Assembly (NCBI GenBank): GCA_964020155.1
Contig: OZ026546.1
Location: 8,088,879 to 8,152,878 of the forward strand
Reading direction: 5' to 3'
Length of the DNA stretch: 64,000 nt
From: Chondrilla cf. caribensis
Lineage: Eukaryota > Porifera > Demospongiae > Chondrillida > Chondrillidae
The notes beneath the pieces are model-generated. The model saw only the letters and a program-made list of their open reading frames with translations, was not told the DNA's origin and made no database searches. The translations under genes and the position numbers were made by a program. This document shows positions 50,401 to 59,030 of the stretch, one piece after another; the first letter of the stretch is position 1, and each line of letters begins with the position of its first letter.

Positions 50401-53400
50401 GCGTACATGGCAGTCACCTGCTAGCATACATGGCAGTCACCTGCTAGCATACATGGGCAGTCACCTGCTAGCGTACATGGCAGTCACCTGCTAGCATACA
50501 TGGGCAGTCACCTGCTAGCATACATGGCAGTCACCTGCTAGCATACATGAGCAGTCACCTGCTAGCATACATGAGCAGTCACCTGCTAGCATACATGGCA
50601 GTCACCTGCTAGCATACATGGCAGTCACCTGCTAGCATACATGAGCAGTCACCTGCTAGTATACATAGACAGTCACCTGCTAGCATACATGGCAGTCACC
50701 TGCTAGCACACATGTCCAGTCACCTACTAGCATACATGGGCAGTCACCTACTAGCATACATGAGCAGTCACCTGCTAGCATACATGGGCAGTCACCTGCT
50801 AGCATACATGGGCAGTCACCTACTAGCATACATGGGCAGTCACCTGCTAGCATACATGGGCAGTCACCTACTAGCATACATGGGCAGTCACCTGCTAGCA
50901 TACATGGGCAGTCACCTACTAGCATACATGAGCAGTCACCTGCTAGCATACATGGGCAGTCACCTGCTAGCATACATGGGCAGTCACCTGCCAGCATACA
51001 TGAGCAGTCACCTGCTACCATACATGGCAGTCACCTGCTAGCGTACATGGCAGTCACCTGCTAGCATACATGAGCAGTTACGTGTTTGATAGTCCATACA
51101 GTAAATAGAGCCTGAGAGTGACCTCCTGGAAGCACCAGTGACCTCCTGGACATTGAGCTTGCAGCCAACAGTTAACCCTTTAACATGTCATATTACATCA
51201 CTCATCCCTTCTGTTAACAGGTTTATCTATCACTCACAATGATATGATATTAGGGCTGGTGTACATACTATGTACTTGAATCATCCTACATATGTATGTA
51301 TGTATGTGAGTCTGTGAGTGATTCACTCCCAAATGTACTGGTTTCCAACAACACTTGGTTGTTCAACTGATAGGACCGAGGACATGCGTAGAAGACATTC
51401 CTTCAGTTCTTGAATTTCAGACACTTCCACATCTGTTTATTAGTTTATGGATTTGCTGAGATCCATCCATAATCTTCTCACCAATCTTGTATCTACGACA
51501 CTAGTGTTTGTGGATTACGATGAACACATGCAAGTGGTTGAACCACACTGCAGCTGCAGTTACATACATATATTGGTGAATATGTTAATTAGCCTTGAAA
51601 CATACTTAATCTTGTATACTACAGACCTAACCCCACCTCACATCACAAACATGGACCCTCTGGAGTTCTTCATCACTGTTAGATGGACCCCCCAACCCTG
51701 TGCTGTGAGGTACAGAGTATCCTGGATGTACACCAATGATGATGGTACTACTACTACTACTGGTAGTGGAGTCCCTGACCAGGTCACCAACTACACTATC
51801 CCAACCAGTGTACAAGGAGTGTATACTGTGTCAGTCCAAGCTGTTGATGAAGTGGGTAATGTAGGACCAGCAACTAGTGAAGTAGTGAGGTCCAGTAAGT
51901 ACTAACTCCACACTCTGTGTCTTGATGATAGTGTGATGATCAATTCTCTTTTCAGCCTACCCTCGACCCACTGCTGATGTTCCTCCTTGTGAGGACAGGT
52001 CACTTGTTCTAACATGTCTAGTCAGTGGACTACACAATGATAGGAGATCACAATTTATGTGGATAGACAGGAATAGTAACCTCACTAACTCCACTCTCTA
52101 CACAATCACTGGTCCTCAGTTGATGATAGCTAATGTCAGTGCTTTGAGTGTTGAGGAGAACAAGGCCATTCGATGTGGTGAAGTCTTGAGCAATGGAATA
52201 ATAGTGGAAGGTGTAGAATACAAGGTGGAACCACTTGGTATGTAGTCATGTTGATTTAGTGTCACAATCACTACTTCATGTCTAGATATAATATACGTAT
52301 GTAGAGTAACCACACTGTTATTGTTCAACATAATTCACCCTCCTCTCCTCTCCGCCAGCCCAACCAGGTCCTCCTGAAGTGACTACAACAACAACAGGTT
52401 CCAATATCACTTTAACATGGAACACTGCACTACGATGTTTCGAGTCTGAAATGTTCACCTTTGTCATAATTTGGAATGAGATTGGAAGTGGCACCAGTAC
52501 CAATGTGACCACCTCATCCTCTCCATACACCATCAGTGGACTCCAACCTGGTACCTCTTATCAGATCAGTGTACATGGGGTGGGTGGATCGGGAGTGGTT
52601 GGTGGAACCACAGTACTCAATGTAACAACAACCCCCAGTAAGTGGAATCCAACAGTGTAGCGTTGTGTGCTAAATTGCACATGTGTACATCATGTATTTG
52701 TTGGGAATTTGCTGTAACATATTACTATTATGTCTACATAAAACACATACCTTAACCATCGTTATTGGTAGCCTTAAGGTACATCCTCTGACCAACTGCA
52801 TGTACATACCACATATAAATACTGTAACAGTAATCAGTAGTGGAATATACAGTGCACTGCGTGATAGTGTGTGTGGTCTTGTGTGTACATGTTGTGTGTT
52901 CTTCCAAGAATCATTGCTATAATATAAAATCTATCCATAACATCCCTGACACACCTGATGTACGTACAACATCCCTGACACACCTGATGTACATGCAACA
53001 TCCCTGACACGTACACCTGATGTACGTTCAACATCCCTGACACACCTGATGTACGTACAACATCCATGATACACCTGATGTACGTACAACATCCATGACA
53101 CACCTGATGTACGTACAACATCCCTGACACACCTGATGTACGTACAACATCCATGACACACCTGATGTACGTACAACATCCATGACACACCTGATGTACG
53201 TACAACATCCATGACACACCTGATGTACGTACAACATCCCTGACACACCTGATGTACGTACAACATCCATGACACACCTGATGTACGTACAACATCCATG
53301 ACACACCTGATGTACGTACAACATCCATGACACACCTGATGTACGTACAACATCCCTGACACACCTGATGTACGTACAACATCCCTGACACACTTGATGT

Positions 53401-55720
53401 ACGTACAACATCCATGACACACCTGATGTACGTACAACATCCCTGACACACCTGATGTACGTACAACATCCATGACACACCTGATGTACATATGTACAAC
53501 ATCCCTGACACACCTGATGTACGTTCAACATCCCCGACACACCTGATGTACGTACAACATCCCTGACACACTTGATGTACGTACAACATCCATGACACAC
53601 CTGATGTACATATGTACAACATCCCTGACACACCTGATGTACATACAACATCCATGACACACCTGATGTACGTACAACATCTCTGACACACCTGATGTAC
53701 GTTCAACATCCCCGACACACCTGATGTACATACAACATCCCTGACACACCTGATGTACATATGTACAACATCCCTGACACACCTGATGTACGTACAACAT
53801 CCATGACACACCTGATGTACATACAGCATCCCTGACATGCCTGATGTACGTTCAACATCCCTGACACACCTGATGTACATATGTACAACATCCCTGACAC
53901 ACCTGATGTACGTACAACATCCATGACACACCTGATGTACGTACAACATCCCTGACACACCTGATGTACGTACAACATCCCTGACACACCTGATGTACAT
54001 ACAACATCCCTGACACACCTGATGTACGTACAACATCCATGACACACCTGATGTACGTACAACATCCCTGACATGCCTGATGTACGTACAACATCCCTGA
54101 CACACCTGATGTACGTACAACATCCCTGACACACTTGATGTACATACAACATCCCTGACACACCTGATGTACGTACAACATCCCTGACACACCTGATGTA
54201 CGTACAACATCCCTGACACACCTGATGTACGTACAACATCCCTGACACACCTGATGTATGTACAACATCCCTGACCACCTGATGTATGTACAACATCCCT
54301 AGCTGACGCACCTGATGTATGTTCGTACAACATCCCTGACACACCTGACGTATGTACAATTATGTCCCTACTGGTGGTCTATGTATAGATGTCATTTGTT
54401 TACTTGTTTGTGTGATCCTGATTGTGTGATAATTGAATGTACATGTCATTTCTCACAGATCCACCAGCGGATCGGACTGTCTCCATCATCATTGTAGTGG
54501 TGGTTGCTGTAGGATCGACTGTGATTGTAGCACTGATCATTGTTGGCTTCATTTGTATCTGTATGTGTTGTAAGAAATCAAAGACTCCTCCATCAGAAGA
54601 GGTGTGTGATATGTGTGCTTGCATGAGTGCATGTGTCTGTCTGTGTGTGTGGGGGGAGTGTGTGTGCATGTGTATGTTGATGTGTCTGTGTCTGTTTGTG
54701 TGTGTGTGTAAGTGTATGCATGTGTGTGCATGTGTTTCCAATGCGACATGGTGCACTAGGTTAGGATGTAAACATTTTGACTGTTCCCCTCCCAGTACAG
54801 TCAAGCCTCAGTCTGTAATGCTCTTTCCTTCCTAAAATATCCAATTTCATGTCATCCATGAACATGTTCTTGTTTTCTCTCTATGTCAGTGGTTAGTGTG
54901 CATGTGCTGGTATAGGGTTGTGCATGGTACAATGAACAATGTTATGAAGGTGTTCATCATACTTTACTGTTCTTCTTACTCTCTTCCTCCACCCAGGTGG
55001 ACAGCAAGCATCAACCTTCTGGTATGTTGAGTGTAGCCGTACTGTATGTACAGTGTGTGTATGTGGATGTACATGTTCATGAGAACTATCGGTCCTAAGT
55101 TGACCATATATGTAGATCATGTGGGTGTGTCCATCCAATCAGAGTGTCATTCAGCAGGACAGTTGGTATACCAATTGTAAAGGTCTTCTGTAGTCTGGTG
55201 TAGTCGGCCACACCTCCTACCTAGGTGACTGCAGGTACTGTGGTTAGGGTGAATGTGTACCTTTGTATGGAGAGAATTAGTAGAAAGGGTTGTCTACACT
55301 AGTTAGGTCCTCAGATGGAATATCTACTTCATATCAATGCAGCAATGGTGGATTGATCTCCTAATGGTACTCATCATGCTTGTACTGAAGTATACTCTAA
55401 TATGTACATATTGTAGTATGTGAGTGTGGGTGAACTGTGTGGTGTGTTGTGAGGTGTGTGGATCAAATCACATCATCCTTGTTATTTGACGTTCTCCACA
55501 CTTCACAGTCACACAATGTAGTGAGGTTTACCCTGTGTGTTCCCTGCTTCCTACAGGACCAAGTGAAGGGACATTTGGACAAGATGAGAAGAACTCTACC
55601 ACTCCGTTCTATGCCAATGTGGAAATGGATGATGGAAGTGTTCCCATGACAATCAACCCCAGTTATGGACAGATTGAACTGAGTGGTATCCACAACAAAC
55701 CTATTTATGGAAATTTGTAA
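47370..55720 (+). CDS. Receptor locus 4: SP-Ig-(dead B, C)-FN3-Ig-FN3-TM-tail
   Basis: Exons: 47370-47427 (signal peptide), 48095-48427 (A), 51625-51894 (G), 51956-52237 (H), 52359-52637 (I), 54459-54601 (J), 54997-55021, 55557-55720 (ITAM-like tail, TAA). Dead exons B (49804-50107) and C (from 50178) lie between A and G. C breaks into a minisatellite, and D, E and F are missing. All live exons are phase 1, so skipping B and C gives an intact protein with the same architecture as locus 3. No K exon was found here, so only the ITAM-like ending is available. Confidence 0.78.
47438..47962. repeat. 56-bp minisatellite, about 9 copies, in intron 1
   Basis: Same unit as 7892-8012. Copies vary by single bases (GGGTTG, GGTTTG, GGTCTC). 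It opens long minus-strand frames, which are artefacts. Confidence 0.93.
48095..48427 (+). CDS. Exon A4: Ig-like domain (locus 4)
   Basis: 333 bp, phase 1-1: VTLVCHHPELASNPGRY, QWRENG, FNYSCFLVL, VTVDPVG. Very close to A3. Confidence 0.87.
48428..49803. other. Intron of locus 4
   Basis: No exon seen. Contains the mariner-like element at 48925-49254 and a degraded TTAATC/GGATTAA element at about 49257-49425. Confidence 0.55.
48925..49254. mobile_element. mariner/Tc1-like element, 330 bp
   Basis: Ends CTGTATAACCAGAAATATTG and (reverse complement) CCGTATAACCGGAAATATTG with inner GGCGG motifs; TA on both sides. Same end class as 28286-28481. Confidence 0.83.
49804..50107 (+). pseudogene. Exon B2: FN3 exon, frameshifted and with a stop
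   Basis: 304 bp. Relative to B3 it gains 6 bp (AGCAAT near 49838) and loses 2 bp (ACTGAGAGAAC becomes ACTGAGAAC). The TGT codon near 49887 is TGA. The splice sites survive (CACACAG / GTATGT). Confidence 0.87.
50178..50259 (+). pseudogene. Exon C2: Ig exon start, cut by minisatellite
   Basis: QPTAQGTEGGACIGRPFYLT then the exon runs into the 24-bp tandem repeat at 50260. The rest of C and all of D, E and F are absent. Confidence 0.85.
50260..51081. repeat. 24-bp minisatellite, about 34 copies
   Basis: Unit GGCAGTCACCTGCTAGCATA plus CATG, with 23-bp variants lacking a G. It replaces the C-terminal half of exon C and everything up to the G-proximal intron. No non-repeat spacers. Confidence 0.96.
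51625..51894 (+). CDS. Exon G3: FN3 domain (locus 4)
   Basis: 270 bp, phase 1-1: LTPPHITNMDPLEFFITVRW, YRVSWMYTNDDGTTTT (one Thr more than G1/G2), VYTVSVQAVDEVGN. Donor GTAAGT. Confidence 0.86.
51956..52237 (+). CDS. Exon H3: Ig-like domain (locus 4)
   Basis: 282 bp, phase 1-1: LVLTCLVSG, FMWIDRNSN, AIRCGEVLSNG. Confidence 0.86.
52359..52637 (+). CDS. Exon I3: FN3 domain (locus 4)
   Basis: 279 bp, phase 1-1: QPGPPEVTTTTTGSNITLTW, FTFVIIWNEIGSG, ISGLQPGTSYQISVHGVGG. Confidence 0.87.
52939..54358. repeat. 29-bp minisatellite, about 49 copies
   Basis: Unit CACCTGATGTACGTACAACA plus TCCCTGACA, with CCATGACA variants and TACATATGTACAAC inserts. It lies in the intron between I3 and J3. The unit has no stop in several minus-strand frames, which explains apparent ORFs of up to 502 codons. 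Confidence 0.97.
54459..54601 (+). CDS. Exon J3: transmembrane exon (locus 4)
   Basis: 143 bp, phase 1 to 0: TVSIIIVVVVAVGSTVIVAL then IIVGFICICMCC and KKSKTPPSEE. Donor GTGTGT. Confidence 0.84.
54997..55021 (+). CDS. Locus 4 linker tail exon (VDSKHQPS)
   Basis: 25 bp, phase 0 to 1, same as 44546-44570. Confidence 0.72.
55557..55720 (+). CDS. ITAM-like terminal tail exon (locus 4)
   Basis: 164 bp to TAA: PFYANV, VPMTINPSYGQI, ten residues, PIYGNL. Only a few residues differ from 45105-45268 (GTFG for GIFG, TINPSY for TTNPSY). Confidence 0.82.
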
Positions 55721-56244
55721 TTCAAGTCTGTTTATATTGATTTCAATGAACCACTAGTTCATGCAGTACATTGTAGTTTGTGGATGTTGTAAATTTTCAT
55801 TCTCCCTAGTCTTGATCATTACAAGTAGACCATTTGATACATCAGCAACTGTACATCTATTACACATACCACCACGTACTACAGGTCACTAATTCTAGTA
55901 ACTGGTTATAGCAGTACTAGTGTAGACAGGAGATGTCGCTATGTGCGGATGCCATTTTGTCATCGAACCCCTCTCAGCTGAGGTCAAAGATGCTCAATCA
56001 CTTCTTGTTGCTTCGAGTTGTTTTGCTCATCACTTTGCTTGCTCGGGTTTCCTCGGAACTAGCGGTGCATGTTGGATAGTAAGTTGTAATATGCTGTGGT
56101 GTTGTATATACGAGTACATGCATATTTTGATTATACAGTACATGAGTGTCCTACACTCATTGATATATTTCGATCTATTTAGCAGACTACATGTACGCAC
56201 TTGGACTGGATGCATCAATTTCTATTTCATTTTGTTACCTTCAG
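55721..56244. other. Downstream of locus 4, no gene seen
   Basis: 55730-55860 matches the region after the second locus 3 tail (about 46020-46150). Confidence 0.5.
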
Positions 56245-56378
56245 CTCAAGGTCCTGTCCTCACCATGATGTCAGGAGAACAGTGTTTCGGTAGTAGAGTG
56301 GACCTGCTCTGTACTCATCCTGACCCTTTTGATGATCCTGACAAGTGCTTTCCTTCTACAATGTCACTGTACATGTGA
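56245..56378 (+). pseudogene. Truncated divergent Ig exon (A-type)
   Basis: After acceptor ACCTTCAG, phase 1: QGPVLTMMSGEQCFGSRVDL then LCTHPDPFDDPDKC, ending at TGA. CFGSRVDLLCTHPDP aligns with CYGDVVTLVCHHPEL of the A exons. The tryptophan and second Cys strand are missing. Confidence 0.6.
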
Positions 56379-56450
56379 TACAATTATACCAGGTTGATGT
56401 GACCTATCAACAGTACGTATAGATGATGCTCTGTAATATGTGGTGTGTAT

Positions 56451-56994
56451 TAGTGTTGTTTTAGTTAGCAAAACCTTTTTAGTAATAGTTGTAGTTAATC
56501 GACTGATGACAGAAAATAGAATTTTAGTTTTAGTTATAGTATGTAGCCACCTCCTAGATTTTAGTTATAGTTACAGTTTTCACTTTAAAATGTAAATATT
56601 CTAGTTATAGTTATTGTATTAGTTACAGTAATGAGTGTTTTACATGTACTACACTCTACCATCATGATATGCTCATGCCTACATGGTTCCCAATGCTCCT
56701 AGCCTTCAAATATCTGTATAGAAACACACCATTTCCATTTACTGGGAACAATTTTATAGTGCTACTATAGTCTCTTTGTACTCTAACATGGTCTTGTACA
56801 GTAACTACAACATTTGTGGCAGATATTTGATTATAGTTTTAGTTAGTGACATCGTATACACTTTTAGTTACAGTTATAGTTATTTGAAGGTGACTCCTGC
56901 ACTTTTAGTTAGTTAGAGTTATGATTAACTAAAAGGTCCAGAGCATTACTAAAACACAATTTAGTTATAGTTATGATTAATCAAAACAACACTA
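56451..56994. mobile_element. hAT-like non-autonomous element, 544 bp
   Basis: Terminal inverted repeats TAGTGTTGTTTT / AAAACAACACTA with a perfect 8-bp direct repeat GTGTGTAT at 56443-56450 and 56995-57002. The interior is rich in TAGTTATAGTT-like motifs in both directions. No transposase. Confidence 0.87.
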
Positions 56995-57002
56995 GTGTGT
57001 AT

Positions 57003-58248
57003 GTACAAAATCACCCACGTATCACACACAATATTACAAAGAGTTGACCTTTATAATTACATAAATATTTACACAAATAACATCCCATAATCATGCTCTC
57101 AGACTAGTGCCTGCATTTGGTCCCTTGGGATTTGAATGTAATACAATTGAACATTTGTTCCTTGCTTACACTACATAAATAGACAGTCATCCTTTGTGGG
57201 ACATTTGGGCGTAGGGCTGTAGGTTATAGGTCATGAACTACTGTGGAATGAATGACAAAACATACATTCTAAATATTAAGAAATCTGATTTCAACACTCC
57301 TTATATAGTTCATATGCTGTTACAGTAGTGAACTAGGCTTCCTTGGCATTTCACTCTGAGATTCCCTCCCCTCTCTCTTTCTCTCCTGTGTGTATGCATG
57401 TGTGTATATCCATGCATTGCAAGTTGTGTGATCCACACCTGCACCTGATAAATTAAAATCATCAACTATGTGGTATCATTGGCAATGCGTGTACTTCAAT
57501 GGTATTGTATTGTTTCACAGGGGGTTAGGATATCTTATTCGGATTCCCTCAAAGTGATACATATTAATTAATATCTCTAACTTTCATATTTCAAAGTAGA
57601 CATGTATAGTTATCACTTCTGATGTTTTCCGGGTTCTTCGTCGTTTCTCTACTCTGTAGTGAGGTCCGTCCGAAAGCTCATTCTTTTGTCCGAACATCGA
57701 TTATTATCGGGCGATATTTTCGATCAACTCTAGCAGAGTCATGGGGTAAGCTACGAGGATCTTACTGAGTAGAGAGCGGCTACATGTAATGGCCAATAAA
57801 ACAAAGTTTATTGGGAGTCGGTAGATTCTATAGTTTTCGAGAAATAGCCAATTTTATATGTCCGAATATAGGGATCTAGCTACCTTCAGAAGTTTGCATC
57901 ACGATATTCCGCAAGGGTTTTCCATTGGAGGGTGTTAATGGCGGTAGTGGCATTGTCTTAGTTTTTGAGAAGTTTAGTACAAGACAATTCTCAGGCAAGA
58001 GATTCTTGACATTGCAGAGTTTAACTTAGCAGATATGTTCTTGACACTAGTTCCTGTAGTGTAGAATGATGAATTATAGTACAACAGTGCTAAACATGAT
58101 TATTTTCTTAAGTGTGCTTATTAATGAATGTATTGTATACACATGTGTATAATACACATGTATTGTGGAGATTTTGCAAATGGCAGGCCTTAGTCAACGC
58201 CAGCTCAATTTCATGCATACTTTATTCTTGTTTTATCCCCATGTACAG
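57003..58248. other. Upstream of locus 5, signal-peptide exon not found
   Basis: Only the last 100 bp before exon A5 resembles other loci (GGAGATTTTGCAAATGGC, compare 48014). No MFQVNT-like or other convincing signal-peptide exon was seen. Confidence 0.5.
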
Positions 58249-58593
58249 GTCACGCTAACCTCACCATCTCCACATCCACTTCTACTCCATGTTATGGAGA
58301 TGTAGTGACTCTAGTGTGTCATCATCCTGAGCTGGCCAGCAATCGCTTCAAATACTTCACCACTACACCAACATGGAAGGAGAATGGTACTGTCATTGAT
58401 GTATTGGATGGTACCATCTACACTGCATATGCTGTACATGTAGACTTGACTCAAACATTCCTCAAACTCAACATTACAGTAGGCCACTTCAGGAACAGAT
58501 TCTTTAAGTACTCTTGTGTACTAACATTAGCTGATGAGGATGGTGATGCTTCAGGTTCCGAGGAAAGTGAAGAAATCACTGTAGATCCTGTTG
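58249..58593 (+). CDS. Exon A5: Ig-like domain (locus 5)
   Basis: 345 bp, phase 1-1: SISTSTSTPC, VTLVCHHPELASN, TWKENG, FKYSCVLTL, ITVDPVG. The most divergent of the five A exons. Confidence 0.86.
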
Positions 58594-58945
58594 GTGAGTG
58601 GGTACTCTGTGTGTGTACTTACAGTTGTGTATTACCTACCTCATCCTTCTGTTTACTCATGTATGTTATGTATACATTCACTTTTATGACTCACTACTCA
58701 TAGCCATGCATACCATGCCCATTTCAATGAATGGTGAACCTCGTCAACATTTGCCTTGATTTGTGTTGGAATGGATCAACCAACTGCATTCCACTGTATA
58801 TCACACAGGCTGATATGCACCACACATACTGTTGCGTTTCCATTTAGCTAGAACAGGAATAGAGAAAGGAAGTCTTTTTTCACTTCTTGTCTGCATCTTG
58901 TCTTTTCAGTGTTGTCACTCGTGATTTGTGTACTTATGACACTTA

Positions 58946-59030
<85 letters not shown>

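Noticed and set aside
50680..51041. Open frames of about 110 codons on both strands (repeating SHLLAYMG and LAGDCPCM)
   Set aside because: Translation of the 24-bp minisatellite. No start context, no splice support.
50260..51081. Regular short repeats considered as a CRISPR array
   Set aside because: Units are directly joined without unique spacers, and the surroundings are animal-type split genes.
52834..54342. Minus-strand open frame of 502 codons, and several overlapping ones
   Set aside because: They lie wholly within the 29-bp minisatellite. The unit has no stop in several frames, and it sits in an intron of locus 4.
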